Source: a virus
DNA length: 35,256 bases
Strand: one strand, 5' to 3'
Virus record (IMG/VR): IMGVR_UViG_3300022539_000128
Span: 1 to 35,256 of that record
Shown: positions 23,701-32,195 of the stretch, one piece after another
Layout of the letters: the number at the start of each line of letters is the position of its first letter
How positions within the stretch are numbered: position 1 is the stretch's first letter
Notes under the pieces: model-generated
Seen by the model: only the letters and a program-made list of their open reading frames with translations
The model's database searches: none
Told to the model about the DNA's origin: nothing
Program-made: the position numbers and the translations under genes

Positions 23701-24705
23701 CTACGCAGTCAAGTCGGTGTTGCTGGTGCAGTAATCTATGACAGCAAAGTCTTCGCTGTTAAACAAAGTCTTTTTAAAGCCGTAGATCGTCCCTGCGGCC
23801 ACACCATGCTTGTTGCTGTAATCAAAGTCCTTCTCGGCCCAGATGGGTTCGTCTGCTTTCGCATAGCAACCCGCCTGTGCTCCGAGGAACAGGTTTTCCG
23901 AACCATGAACCGAAGCACTACCACCATCGTCAAACGTGGTAATGTTCTCATGGCTGTGGACTACTATGCCGCTCCAGAGGAAGTCCGCACCCTTGAAGAT
24001 GGGATTGTCCTTTCCTCTCTCGCGAGCTTCACGGTGTCCTTGCGCCCAGGTTGAATCCTGTTTCAGGTCATATAGCGCCTCTTCACTCAGAATCAGAACG
24101 TAATGATTATCCCCATCAACTTTGATGGACCTAATCTTCACTTCTGCCGCGTTATAAGGCTCTACAGCGAGCTTCCACAGAATGTCAATACCCTTGGTGG
24201 TCACTACATCGCCAGTCGCCAGGCTTGTCTTGTAACCCGTTGAAAAGCGATAAGTGCCAGCGGCATCTTCTCCCAGTGTTCTGGTCGGAGATGCAGTGAG
24301 GGTATCGAATATATCCTCATCTATATACTCCGCCAGCCAGATTGCGAGTAGCGTCCGGGCGTTTGTTCTGAAGTCGTACAGGTGGCTTCTGTCATGGAGC
24401 CGACCCTTGGAACGGGCAGCATTACGTACCTGGTCAATAGTCACGTTCATATCGTACGTGACAAGACCTTCCTCGTTGCCCTCAAGGGTTCCGTCTCCGG
24501 TGACTCCGCTACCAGTCATCCTCATAATCAGTCCGAAGGTGACATCATCACCTTCTTTACCACTGAGTTCGTTTTTTTCCTCAATGATATTGTTCGGTCC
24601 TTTACCCATAAAGCGTTTGAAGTAGATTTCCTTCTCAGCCTCACGGTAAAGTTCCCGGCCCCACCTGGAGACCAGGAGATTCGCAGTAAATGATGTGTCT
24701 GCCAT
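23701..24705 (-). CDS. Major capsid protein (N4 gp56 type)
   Basis: This 334-residue protein follows the pattern of the N4 gp56-family capsid proteins. Residues 10-60 read LLVSRWGRELYREAEKEIYFKRFMGKGPNNIIEE. Then come KEGDDVTFGLIMRMTGSGVTGDGTLEGNEEGL (a stretch this family shares) and a late KKTLFNSEDFAVIDY. The product forms the HK97-fold capsid shell. AAGGAG precedes the ATG. The gene lies after portal, scaffold and a small head protein, in the standard order. No protease gene is evident, and a cleaved propeptide is not suggested by the short N-terminus. Confidence 0.88.
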   Translation of the reverse strand: MADTSFTANLLVSRWGRELYREAEKEIYFKRFMGKGPNNIIEEKNELSGKEGDDVTFGLIMRMTGSGVTGDGTLEGNEEGLVTYDMNVTIDQVRNAARSKGRLHDRSHLYDFRTNARTLLAIWLAEYIDEDIFDTLTASPTRTLGEDAAGTYRFSTGYKTSLATGDVVTTKGIDILWKLAVEPYNAAEVKIRSIKVDGDNHYVLILSEEALYDLKQDSTWAQGHREARERGKDNPIFKGADFLWSGIVVHSHENITTFDDGGSASVHGSENLFLGAQAGCYAKADEPIWAEKDFDYSNKHGVAAGTIYGFKKTLFNSEDFAVIDYCTSNTDLTA

Positions 24706-24717
24706 TTCTCAGTCTCC

Positions 24718-25191
24718 TTATTGTGGTATGACGACGTACTCAACCACCAATACTCCAACCCCTGCTGTCCAGTCTGCGACTCCAGTGATGAAATCAACAG
24801 TCCGGGCTGCTGTGTGGAAATTATCGGCATGAGTAAGTACATTGGAGAGAACATCTGATCCATCTCCAGTGGGTGCGGCAAGTACCACACCTTCCGCCAT
24901 GTTTGATACCGCACCATCAGTTGCAGAAATCATAACGACATTAGAGCCTGTGCTCTCCTGAATCTGCATGGTAGCGGAACCGCCGGAAGTCCAAGTTGTT
25001 TCTACGATAAAATAGCTCCTCGTAATGGCGGTTCCAGCGGGTATGTCGAGAATGCAGAACGTACCCGTCGAGTACGATAGTACATCCCGGTAGTCAACAC
25101 GACACATAAGGGTCTGGAACGCATTGCCTACTCCGCCGCCTTCACCATGTCCGAGGGGCCGCTTACCGTAATTAAAGGCTATAATAGCCAT
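24718..25191 (-). CDS. Small head protein between scaffold and capsid
   Basis: This 157-residue, glycine/threonine-rich, beta-strand-rich protein contains AGTAITRSYFIVETTWTSGGSATMQIQ and ends GVGVLVVEYVVIPQ. The pattern resembles capsid decoration or stabilising proteins that bind the shell exterior, and the location directly before the capsid gene is typical. GAGGAG lies upstream of the ATG at 25191. No specific family is recognised. Confidence 0.6.
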   Translation of the reverse strand: MAIIAFNYGKRPLGHGEGGGVGNAFQTLMCRVDYRDVLSYSTGTFCILDIPAGTAITRSYFIVETTWTSGGSATMQIQESTGSNVVMISATDGAVSNMAEGVVLAAPTGDGSDVLSNVLTHADNFHTAARTVDFITGVADWTAGVGVLVVEYVVIPQ

Positions 25192-25225
25192 TGCTTAAAC
25201 TCCTCAAAATCTCCAGCCGTAAGAA

Positions 25226-26185
25226 TCACTCCTTCGGGGCGTCGGGAATTTCCCGCAACTTCCTTTCCCGTTCAGCATCAGTTTTGGCATTCCACTGGGC
25301 TTGGGTTTCAGCCTCACCTCCTGTGGTGTCAACTTCTGCTGGTGGAGAAGTGGGAACATCGGAAACTGTCTTAGGCAACGCTGAGGCCGCCTTAATAGCT
25401 TCCGCCGTTTCCTTACCCTTCGGGGTTTCCTCCGGCTCGGAGGGCGTTTCAGTTATTGCACCGAATAGATCGGCATAAGCCTCTTCCAGCGAAACTGGTT
25501 TACCAGCAGCACGGGCCATATTATCGGCATGTTGGCCAATAGTCAGGCGCTTCTCAGGAGAAATATCCTTATGATCGTCAGTAAACTGCTTTATCATCTC
25601 CCTGACAGGTTGAGCTCTTTCGTATTGACCAAGACCTTTGGCAATCCGTTGCTCGGATGCACTATTTCTCCGGTCAATCTCTCTAAGAATCCATTCGCTA
25701 TGAGCCTTATGAGAGGCTTCGTCAAAGGGATCGTAAGCAGGCTCCAGGTCTTCAGGTTCCGGTTTGGGTTTCGGTTGGGTCTGCTTACGCAATTCCCCCA
25801 ACTCTCCACCCTGCCGGTCAATCGTACCCTGTTTTTCTTGGAGTGCCTTTTCCATCTCTTCGACGCTCTCATACTGGCCCGCATAAAGGTGCTTAGGCGG
25901 CTCTTCCTTCGGGGGTTCTGACGGGGGTTCTTCTACAGGCTTCACCGGCTCCTCCACTGGAGGGGTTTCCGGTGGTTCTTCAGCCTTTGCCGGTGGTTCC
26001 GCCGGAGGTTTCTCTGGAGGTTCCTCTACTGGAGGAGTTTCCTTCGGAGGTTCCGGTAGTGTTTCCACCAGGTCATCGCCCCTTAGTGCTGCTTCCCGCA
26101 TTTCAGGCGTGAATTTCTCCCAATGTGACTGAGTTTCAGCCACTACTGGTACTGTTTCTGCTGGTGTTTCTATTGGTGCTGTCAT
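25226..26185 (-). CDS. Putative capsid scaffolding protein
   Basis: I use the ATG at 26185 (AGGAGA upstream), giving 319 residues. The N-terminal part is a long Pro/Glu-rich disordered region (about 35-115, many EEPP repeats). A coiled coil follows (YESVEEMEKALQEKQGTIDRQGGELGELRKQ), then a charged helical C-terminus. This composition and its place between portal and capsid match scaffolding proteins, which guide shell assembly and then leave. The earlier in-frame start at 26242 would overlap the portal gene and has no ribosome site. Confidence 0.7.
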   Translation of the reverse strand: MTAPIETPAETVPVVAETQSHWEKFTPEMREAALRGDDLVETLPEPPKETPPVEEPPEKPPAEPPAKAEEPPETPPVEEPVKPVEEPPSEPPKEEPPKHLYAGQYESVEEMEKALQEKQGTIDRQGGELGELRKQTQPKPKPEPEDLEPAYDPFDEASHKAHSEWILREIDRRNSASEQRIAKGLGQYERAQPVREMIKQFTDDHKDISPEKRLTIGQHADNMARAAGKPVSLEEAYADLFGAITETPSEPEETPKGKETAEAIKAASALPKTVSDVPTSPPAEVDTTGGEAETQAQWNAKTDAERERKLREIPDAPKE

Positions 26186-26207
26186 TTCCGTTCTCCTATG
26201 TCTCGGC

Positions 26208-28073
26208 TCATGCTGGGGTGTCCTGGCCTCCACCAGGCTCAAGCTGTGAGGTGCCCGATTGTAACATCATGGATTTTTGGGTTTTGACCTCCTGAAGGAT
26301 TTTATCCGCATTGGGTGAATCCGACAGTCTTATGAGGTCCTCTATAATGAGGGCAGGAGGTATCCCGTACTGTAACATGGCCATTGTATTAGCCAATTGC
26401 CATCTTCTCGCAGTCGGGCTGCTTTCCTCATTAATACCGCAATCATACTTGACGAAGCGGTAATTATTCAGGAATTGAGCGATTGCCTGTTTGCTCACTT
26501 CCAAATCTTGATTGCCTATAATCCGCCTTATCTTGGACGGCGGGTAATATTGCTGGACATATCCGAAACACTGTGTCAGTGTTCTTATCTTCAGCATATC
26601 CAGGTTGTCTAAAAGTTCTGTTACGCCCATCATTCCATGCCTGATGCGGGTCTGGGCGGCAATACCGCTTTCCTTGGAGCCTGAAGCCACTCCTTGCATG
26701 GGAAGGTTCACACCACCAATATTCGTAGCGTCGATTTCAGCCTGTTGCTCCATTGCGGCAATATTGGTTAAAATAGGCAGGAACTTCTGGTCCCTTTCGT
26801 GAATGACATCTTCCCATTTCCCTCTATGCCCTATCCATTCGCCGGAAATCTGCATCGCCTCAAGGTCTTCTTTGGTAACGCCCTTGTTTAGTTGGAAGAA
26901 TCCAGCCGCTTTCGGTGCCCGGTTGAGAATATCTAATCCCTGACTCCGGCGCTTGTTCTTTTCATCCTGCAACCCCATCAGCCCCTCGACAATGCCACTA
27001 GACCTGAGTTTTCCGTCATTTCGCTCACCCAGATAGCCAAATCCCATGATTATCGGGAAGTCGTTGTGGTCATAAGGCAATTTCTCTTGTTTTTCCAGCA
27101 TTGCCCCGGCAGTAAAGATAGCCATGTGTATCTCTTTCGCCTGCCGTTTGATAATAGCATGGCCGTTGACGTCAGAACCCTTCAGTATTTCAACCAGCTC
27201 TTTCTCTGTTTCGGGCTGATAATTGGTCTGATTCCTCACTCTGGCATAATTGATCATACTGGCCGTCGTGGGGTTTTTCATAAATTGGTCAAGAGTGAAT
27301 ACCTGCCCAGTATCGTACTGAAAAATGAAATCCTTTGTCAAAAACTTCCGCTCGTATATCTCGGCCACCCGGCGTTTAGCCCTCATTGGGTCAATGTATT
27401 GGGTATAGCTGATCCCACTACCCTCGAAGTAATCCAGATCATCGCCTACAATGGCCTTGATTATCTCCTCAGTGCTCATGTCGGGGCTCAATTCCGCTAT
27501 ATCCGCCCCCGGCCAGATACTCTTGATCTGATCGTTAGTCATCCAGCGGTTGCGCTTCATATAGACCCAATCACTCTGATCCGGCTCAAGACCCTGGGGA
27601 TCAATCTCAACCCTGAATGGCGATTCCCTCCTGGGGTCTACTTCCGCCATATAATCGTCGCCCTGACGGATATGATTGTCAGTCGCACACATCCCACAGG
27701 TAACTATATCCTTGAAGGTTCTGGAGAACATCCGGCTCATACGCTTATTGCGGTCTAAATGCTTCAAAACAAAGGTTGCTATGGCCGCTTGTTCCTTATC
27801 GCCGCCCTCAAATGGCAATGCCTCAAATCCACTTCTGAAGTCGTGCTCAATCCCAACAAGGGTGTTCTGCTTGGGAGAAATAAGGTCGATTTCCAGAACC
27901 GGACGCTTTTCAGAGATCAACTTGTCTCGACTATCCCTGTTGTCGCCATCCCATTGCCCATGCGTAGTATACAAATAGCAGTTCTGAATCTTCTCTTTGA
28001 GGTCTTTATTGCCCTCATAGAGGTACTTATCGACTTCTCTGGCGTCTTTCAGTTCTGTCTGTTCGTCAGCCAT
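26208..28073 (-). CDS. Portal protein (P22 type)
   Basis: This 621-residue protein has the size and features of P22-like portals: an N-terminal helical region (REVDKYLYEGNKDLKEKI...HGQWDGDNRD) and VLEIDLISPKQNTLVGIEHDFRSGFEALPFEGGD, the usual early block. RVEIDPQGLEPDQSDWVYMKRNRWMTNDQIKSIWPGAD is diagnostic for this group. The dodecamer forms the DNA channel at one capsid vertex. The ATG at 28073 overlaps the terminase stop (TGATG). A TTG three bases earlier is also possible but adds only one residue. Confidence 0.88.
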   Translation of the reverse strand: MADEQTELKDAREVDKYLYEGNKDLKEKIQNCYLYTTHGQWDGDNRDSRDKLISEKRPVLEIDLISPKQNTLVGIEHDFRSGFEALPFEGGDKEQAAIATFVLKHLDRNKRMSRMFSRTFKDIVTCGMCATDNHIRQGDDYMAEVDPRRESPFRVEIDPQGLEPDQSDWVYMKRNRWMTNDQIKSIWPGADIAELSPDMSTEEIIKAIVGDDLDYFEGSGISYTQYIDPMRAKRRVAEIYERKFLTKDFIFQYDTGQVFTLDQFMKNPTTASMINYARVRNQTNYQPETEKELVEILKGSDVNGHAIIKRQAKEIHMAIFTAGAMLEKQEKLPYDHNDFPIIMGFGYLGERNDGKLRSSGIVEGLMGLQDEKNKRRSQGLDILNRAPKAAGFFQLNKGVTKEDLEAMQISGEWIGHRGKWEDVIHERDQKFLPILTNIAAMEQQAEIDATNIGGVNLPMQGVASGSKESGIAAQTRIRHGMMGVTELLDNLDMLKIRTLTQCFGYVQQYYPPSKIRRIIGNQDLEVSKQAIAQFLNNYRFVKYDCGINEESSPTARRWQLANTMAMLQYGIPPALIIEDLIRLSDSPNADKILQEVKTQKSMMLQSGTSQLEPGGGQDTPA

Positions 28074-29494
28074 CAATAACCCATAAATGCTTGTTTGTTA
28101 AGTCCGCGATTCCGATTGATCCAATACCGCTCCCGGACAGGTCTCTTCGGCTTCTCCGAAGCGTGCAGGTGATTCGCCATATATCTGAGATCATCACAGT
28201 AATGATCCTTCACCTTTTTCGGCCGCTCAGGATCGTTCCGTATACCCTGAACCCGCATCTCATCCCAGCGGTAATTCAACACTTCATCCCAGAAACCCTC
28301 AAACTGCGGCAAATCGAACACCCTTATGCGCCGCTCTTGCCATGCCCTAGCCACATTATCAATCCCTCCGCCCAGATCATTATTGGCGGGTTCAAAATAG
28401 AATCCGAAATCTTCATACTGCCGGGCTATAGTATATTCACTCTCCCGCTCACGGAATATGTCGGGATCGGCCAGGAAAGCCGTTATGTCCTGCCCGTGTA
28501 CCTTTGCCTCAAGCACTGAGGAGTGATAATCAACCCATCGACCTGCTTCGCTGTGACAGTCATAGAGATACCAGTTCCCGTCAAAATCCACCGCCACAAA
28601 CAATATCGCAGTCGGGTTTCGATGCCCATGATCCAGAATAACGTATCTATCCCAATGCTTCGAGATTTTGAAGGGCTTGACTACGTGTCCACCCTGTTCC
28701 GGGTGCTTGGCATTAAAGGGTTGTTGCCGGGCGTCCGGCCAGACCAGACCTTCAAAGTTCTCCCACGACCCATAGACAAACCGTTGCACCCATCTGTCGG
28801 GCATATTGGTCAATAAGCTGCGTATATAGTCCCAAGGCAGGTGTGGATTATCACAAACGTCGAAGGTAACGTCTTCCTGGCAGGCAGGCGGGGGGACTCC
28901 TTCTTTCCAGACTACCCCCGACACATGTCCAGTGCCGTTTCTCCCCGAATGGCGAATGAATCTGTTCCAAACCCAACTGTGTCCATCGGGGTTGCAGGTG
29001 GCTAAGCTATGTCTTCGGGATCGTTTGCGCCGCAACCTGGCATTACCGGCTATCCAGACCTCTTCGTCAATCTCTTCCAACTGGTCAACGCCAAAAAAGC
29101 CCAGGTTCATCGAGTTGACCTTCTGAATCGCCTCTCTTGAAGAGTCCAACTGCATATAAACAATTTTAGACTTGTTTAGCAATTCTATCTCATGTTCTTG
29201 TTTATTATGACGTTTGATTATCTCTGGCGGAATCATATCCAGCAAGGAGACAAGGGTTGATTTATTGAACGAGTCGATGTATTTCCGCCCCAGCAACGAA
29301 AGATTGCCAGGGAATCTGATTGAATCATGAGCACAGGCATAAACGAGGGCGTCAGTCTTTCCCCAGCCAAAACTGCCATCGGCCAGAGTCTCATTTTTCC
29401 GGGTAAAAAAGTCCAACAGCTTCTTCTGCTTCGGAAGCGGCCTGGACGGGTTTCCCTCCTCAGTTCTGAATCCTATGTATGCTTCTGTTCCCAT
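28073..29494 (-). CDS. terL: Terminase large subunit
   Basis: This is the packaging ATPase-nuclease. From the ATG at 29494 (473 residues), the Walker A motif is GSFGWGKTD (40-48). Walker B is LGFFGVD (131-137) followed by QLEEI with the catalytic acid, and the coupling motif is TCNPDG (167-172). The nuclease domain starts with YVILDHGHRNPTAI, D288 being the likely first metal ligand. I prefer the ATG at 29494 because the extension to a TTG at 29554 would code across an intrinsic terminator. No good Shine-Dalgarno sequence stands before 29494. The stop overlaps the portal start. Confidence 0.9.
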   Translation of the reverse strand: MGTEAYIGFRTEEGNPSRPLPKQKKLLDFFTRKNETLADGSFGWGKTDALVYACAHDSIRFPGNLSLLGRKYIDSFNKSTLVSLLDMIPPEIIKRHNKQEHEIELLNKSKIVYMQLDSSREAIQKVNSMNLGFFGVDQLEEIDEEVWIAGNARLRRKRSRRHSLATCNPDGHSWVWNRFIRHSGRNGTGHVSGVVWKEGVPPPACQEDVTFDVCDNPHLPWDYIRSLLTNMPDRWVQRFVYGSWENFEGLVWPDARQQPFNAKHPEQGGHVVKPFKISKHWDRYVILDHGHRNPTAILFVAVDFDGNWYLYDCHSEAGRWVDYHSSVLEAKVHGQDITAFLADPDIFRERESEYTIARQYEDFGFYFEPANNDLGGGIDNVARAWQERRIRVFDLPQFEGFWDEVLNYRWDEMRVQGIRNDPERPKKVKDHYCDDLRYMANHLHASEKPKRPVRERYWINRNRGLNKQAFMGY

Positions 29495-29498
29495 AATG

Positions 29499-29538
29499 AA
29501 AAAGCCCCACCGCAGCTCCAATATGCTGCTAGCGGGGC
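29499..29538 (-). terminator. Intrinsic terminator just upstream of terL
   Basis: On the minus strand GCCCCGC...GCAGC pairs with GCTGC...GGTGGGGC (29504-29538, with one G-U and a two-base bulge). The stem is followed at once by TTTTT (29499-29503). The U-run ends only four bases before the terL ATG. This is a standard Rho-independent signal ending the small-gene operon, or an attenuator for the packaging genes. Confidence 0.75.
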
Positions 29539-29584
29539 ATGTACCTGACGACAATGCCTTATGTCAGTCAGTAATTACTTCAAA

Positions 29585-29785
29585 TTAATTCTCCACATCA
29601 ATAGCGTGGCCGTTTATCCTTGTGATTTTACAGAACGCGTAGTTCTGCCTGAACCATGTCCAGGGTTTATACCAGAATCGCCGCCTGCATCGTTCAATCA
29701 GATCCTCGGATGCTGTGAGCCCACAAGTAATCTTAATACTGTCGCCAACAGCAAACCCTGAAGTTGTAAAAGAGGCATCTGTCAC
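29585..29785 (-). CDS. Small hypothetical protein with WYKPWTWFR motif, copy 2
   Basis: A GTG at 29785 overlaps the preceding stop by GTGA, with AGGAG further upstream. The 66 residues begin MTDASFTTSGF and contain RFWYKPWTWFRQN (residues 36-48). This nearly repeats the motif in the neighbouring 48-residue protein. No known function. It is the last gene before the terminator upstream of terL. Confidence 0.55.
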   Translation of the reverse strand: MTDASFTTSGFAVGDSIKITCGLTASEDLIERCRRRFWYKPWTWFRQNYAFCKITRINGHAIDVEN

Positions 29786-29928
29786 TTCAAATCATCTCCT
29801 TGTTTGCGAAACCACGTCCATGGTTTATACCAGCACCTATTTAACCAAGCGGTAAAAGCAGCGCTTGTAACCAACACGTAGTAATGCTTGCCATCTATAG
29901 TAATTGGGCTGATCGGAATATCTGTCAC
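29782..29928 (-). CDS. Small hypothetical protein with WYKPWTWFR motif, copy 1
   Basis: The minus strand from the GTG at 29928 gives 48 residues, MTDIPISPITIDGKHYYVLV...NRCWYKPWTWFRKQGDDLK. AGGAGG lies upstream, inside the end of the preceding gene, and both ends have GTGA overlaps. The aromatic motif WYKPWTWFR recurs in the next gene and the flanking bases are similar, so a local duplication is likely. Function is unknown. Confidence 0.6.
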   Translation of the reverse strand: MTDIPISPITIDGKHYYVLVTSAAFTAWLNRCWYKPWTWFRKQGDDLK

Positions 29929-30200
29929 TTCAGATCAACCTCCTTGGTCAATGGTTCTAAAATCCCCTTAGCGCGACATTGCCTTGCCCAACGACGGATT
30001 GTCCCTATTGACATTTCTAATAAGGCACAGCAAGTATTAAGACTAATCGCCCCCCATCCCTCCCTAAAAAGCCAGTTGTTCGCGGATGCTATTTGGCTTG
30101 GCCCCCCTGGAGATAAGAGTAGTATTTTCTCATTTGCTAAATCAAGCACGGCAGCAAGAATCATCTCAGAACAAAGTCTTGTATACCCGTCTCGTATCAT
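29925..30200 (-). CDS. HTH-type phage hypothetical protein
   Basis: This 91-residue protein has residues 5-35 forming a helix (TRLCSEMILAAVLDLANEKI). Then come WLFREGWGAISLNTCCALLEMSIGTIRRWARQ (43-74), a helix-turn-helix with an aromatic start. I know this W-L-F...C-C-x-L-L arrangement from small phage proteins in packaging regions, where DNA binding is probable. It ends EVDLK, as does the gene upstream. It starts in an ATGA overlap. Confidence 0.62.
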   Translation of the reverse strand: MIRDGYTRLCSEMILAAVLDLANEKILLLSPGGPSQIASANNWLFREGWGAISLNTCCALLEMSIGTIRRWARQCRAKGILEPLTKEVDLK

Positions 30201-30328
30201 TTCAGGTCAACTTCCTCGGTCATCTCAATTTTGTTTATCCGGCCACCGCCGATGGAAATGTGGACAACGCAGCGCAACCCTTTGCGTAGCAATTCACCTA
30301 TCCATTCCAGTAATCGGCCAGCAGTCAC
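30197..30328 (-). CDS. Very small hypothetical protein
   Basis: From the GTG at 30328, which overlaps the preceding stop by GTGA with GGAGGTGCTGGAA upstream, the frame gives 43 residues: MTAGRLLEWIGELLRKGLRC..., ending TEEVDLK. The start is an amphipathic helix. Both ends fit coupled overlaps exactly, which argues for a real gene despite its size. The EVDLK ending is shared with the next gene. Confidence 0.5.
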   Translation of the reverse strand: MTAGRLLEWIGELLRKGLRCVVHISIGGGRINKIEMTEEVDLK

Positions 30329-30468
30329 TTCCAGCACCTCCACCAGAATGTGAAAGGCCCAATTATAAACCAATAACCAACAAGACCAGACCCAAATGAA
30401 AAACCCTTAGCGGGCATACGGAAAGATGCTTCAGGGACAAAGTGCATCTTAAAGCGCCCAATCGTCAT
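30325..30468 (-). CDS. Very small membrane-like hypothetical protein
   Basis: From the ATG at 30468 (TGATG overlap with the preceding stop; GGAGCGGG upstream) the frame gives 47 residues. It has a basic start (MTIGRFKMHF) and one hydrophobic aromatic helix, SFGSGLVGYWFIIGPFTFWW (residues 24-43), then RCWK. A single-pass membrane peptide is likely. Function is unknown. Confidence 0.5.
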   Translation of the reverse strand: MTIGRFKMHFVPEASFRMPAKGFSFGSGLVGYWFIIGPFTFWWRCWK

Positions 30469-30890
30469 CAGTCCCGCTCCTGTAAGTCCTGATGCTGGAA
30501 GTGCCGCTTCAGTAACGCCGGGTCTATATCGTATTTGTCTGACGCCTTATCCGCAAGATTCTCCAGCATCAAGTTCACTTTACCCCTGGCGTCACCACCA
30601 TCCAACACTACGTCGATGTCGTGGCAAATCCCATAAGTGGCCTTTTGCATCCGGTCTTCAAACTCTGCCTGCCCCTCACCCTTCCAGGGGGAAATTGAAA
30701 AAATCGCACAAAGGGTATATCCACCCCTCGATCCCTGGACATAATACCCGTGAGTCACCATTGACGGGACAACAACCCCTCCCTCGGTTGTGTGGGGTTT
30801 GACGCCGTGCCGTACCTTCCAGGCGTATCCCTTGGGCATCCTACTTGAGGGTGCCGACTGGTGCTGGCGGGGGATAAGGATGTTAGGCAT
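30468..30890 (-). CDS. Hypothetical protein
   Basis: This 140-residue protein starts MPNILIPRQHQSAPSSRMPKGYAWKV and has a beta-rich middle (GYYVQGSRGGYTLCAIFSISPWKG). It ends in a helical tail (LKRHFQHQDLQERD). The ATG lies in an 8-base overlap with the upstream stop. No domain is recognised. It belongs to the string of coupled genes between small and large terminase. Confidence 0.6.
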   Translation of the reverse strand: MPNILIPRQHQSAPSSRMPKGYAWKVRHGVKPHTTEGGVVVPSMVTHGYYVQGSRGGYTLCAIFSISPWKGEGQAEFEDRMQKATYGICHDIDVVLDGGDARGKVNLMLENLADKASDKYDIDPALLKRHFQHQDLQERD

Positions 30891-31152
30891 AGACTTCCTT
30901 GTCTAGCCATTCTCTGAAAAAGAATATCCCCCTCGACAGAACCTCTTCTCTGTTATCAGGCTCATCAAGGTCAACAAGATCACCCGATTCGTCATACAAA
31001 TCAAATCGAAATGCGTTTCTATATCTCTCCCCATTCTTAATTACAGAAAGAGCAACCCCACATCTATTATTAAGATCGAAAAGCGCCCATTTCAATTCTG
31101 CATTAGGGAACTCTTCCTCCAGGGCATCTGTCAACCAATCAAAGTTATCCAT
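30883..31152 (-). CDS. Hypothetical acidic protein
   Basis: This 89-residue protein starts at the ATG at 31152, which has GAGGT upstream and shares its A with the previous TGA. The composition is acidic (ESGDLVDLDEPDNREEVLSRG), with an aromatic C-terminal helix (FFFREWLDKEV). It is soluble and of unknown function. An acidic DNA-mimic role is possible but not supported by anything specific. Confidence 0.6.
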   Translation of the reverse strand: MDNFDWLTDALEEEFPNAELKWALFDLNNRCGVALSVIKNGERYRNAFRFDLYDESGDLVDLDEPDNREEVLSRGIFFFREWLDKEVYA

Positions 31153-31625
31153 CAATCTACCTCATTCGCCGTGCCATCGCTGATAATCTTCGGGGTGTCA
31201 ACTATTTTCAGGAAGGACTTCCCCTTCCTGCCGTCAATCCACTCCTGGGCACGGTAAAGGACGTTGGTCTGTCCCACCAGGAGATATTCTATGCCGCCAA
31301 TCTTGCCGCGGTCTCCCCACAAATAGGCCGCCAGCCGTCTCCACCAGGGCAATGAGTCTATCATCTGGACACACTGCAAAATATCAACTTTTGGGCCTGA
31401 AGGATAATTGGTTTGAATCTCAAATCTTGTATATCTTGCCCGGCCTGTCTTGGGGTTGAGTGTTCGGGCGAGTTCTTCTTTTGCTTTCATTTTCTTCTCT
31501 ATCAAATCCAATCCGGCTGACCTAAGAATGTCTTTCTGCCGCTGTACTTCACGAGTTGCCGCCTGACCCATCAGGGGTTTCAATGGTTTGCATTTTGGAT
31601 TCTGAATGGGTCTTGGCCTACTCAT
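31152..31625 (-). CDS. Hypothetical basic protein
   Basis: The protein has about 157 residues from the ATG at 31625, which sits in an 8-base overlap with the preceding stop. A GTG at 31634 would add three. The N-terminal half is Lys/Arg-rich and helical (REVQRQKDILRSAGLDLIEKKMKAKEELARTL). The C-terminal half is mixed (WWRRLAAYLWGDRGKIGGIEYLLVGQ). A nucleic-acid-binding role is possible. No family is recognised. Confidence 0.6.
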   Translation of the reverse strand: MSRPRPIQNPKCKPLKPLMGQAATREVQRQKDILRSAGLDLIEKKMKAKEELARTLNPKTGRARYTRFEIQTNYPSGPKVDILQCVQMIDSLPWWRRLAAYLWGDRGKIGGIEYLLVGQTNVLYRAQEWIDGRKGKSFLKIVDTPKIISDGTANEVD

Positions 31626-32172
31626 CGAACTCACTTACGCTTACCATTTCCACTGTTGCCGGATTGTCCACTATCGCATGGTCTTTCATTATAACCGTCG
31701 GTTGCTTGATATTGTGGTGCTTGTCGCTCTCGGCGAAACATACCACCCGACAACGCATTTCACCCGATTCTTCATGCTCGTGGGAACAGGGCGCACACAT
31801 ACCAGAATTATGAATCACACAGACCGGATAACGGTTTATGTCCAAAGCCCGAAATGGGAACTCGCACTTCCGGGGATCAATCTTCTGCATCAGGGGCTTA
31901 GATTCAACCGGCGCTTCCGTCATTTCAACCTCCGGGGTCGAAACGTAACCTGGGGGCGGCTCACCGGGGGCATCTATCACATCCTCGGTGGCCTCTACTT
32001 CCGGGAATTCCTTCACCTTCTCCCGCAGATACTTCAGCAACGTCTTCCGGTTGGCACTCGCCTTCTCCGATAGACCCAACTGAACAAACTCCTCACGGGT
32101 CAATGCCGGATCAGCAGCCTCTATCGACGCCTTAACAACCTCAATCGTCTCGTTCAAACTGGGAAGTACCAT
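31618..32172 (-). CDS. Hypothetical cysteine/histidine-containing protein
   Basis: I chose the ATG at 32172 because AGGAGGCAG stands before it, giving 184 residues. The extension to 32274 lacks a site and overlaps the upstream gene. After a helical N-terminus and an acidic linker with prolines, the C-terminal part has a cluster CEFPF...CVIHNSGMCAPCSHEHEE...CRVVC. This cluster probably binds metal. No family is recognised. Confidence 0.6.
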   Translation of the reverse strand: MVLPSLNETIEVVKASIEAADPALTREEFVQLGLSEKASANRKTLLKYLREKVKEFPEVEATEDVIDAPGEPPPGYVSTPEVEMTEAPVESKPLMQKIDPRKCEFPFRALDINRYPVCVIHNSGMCAPCSHEHEESGEMRCRVVCFAESDKHHNIKQPTVIMKDHAIVDNPATVEMVSVSEFDE

Positions 32173-32195
32173 TATTCTGCCTCCTGTCGATTTGT

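Noticed and set aside
27066-27758. 230-codon plus-strand frame
   Set aside because: It is antisense to the portal gene, with no motif and no ribosome site.
29495-29554. N-terminal extension of the large terminase from a TTG
   Set aside because: It would code across the intrinsic terminator, and the added residues do not look like terminase.
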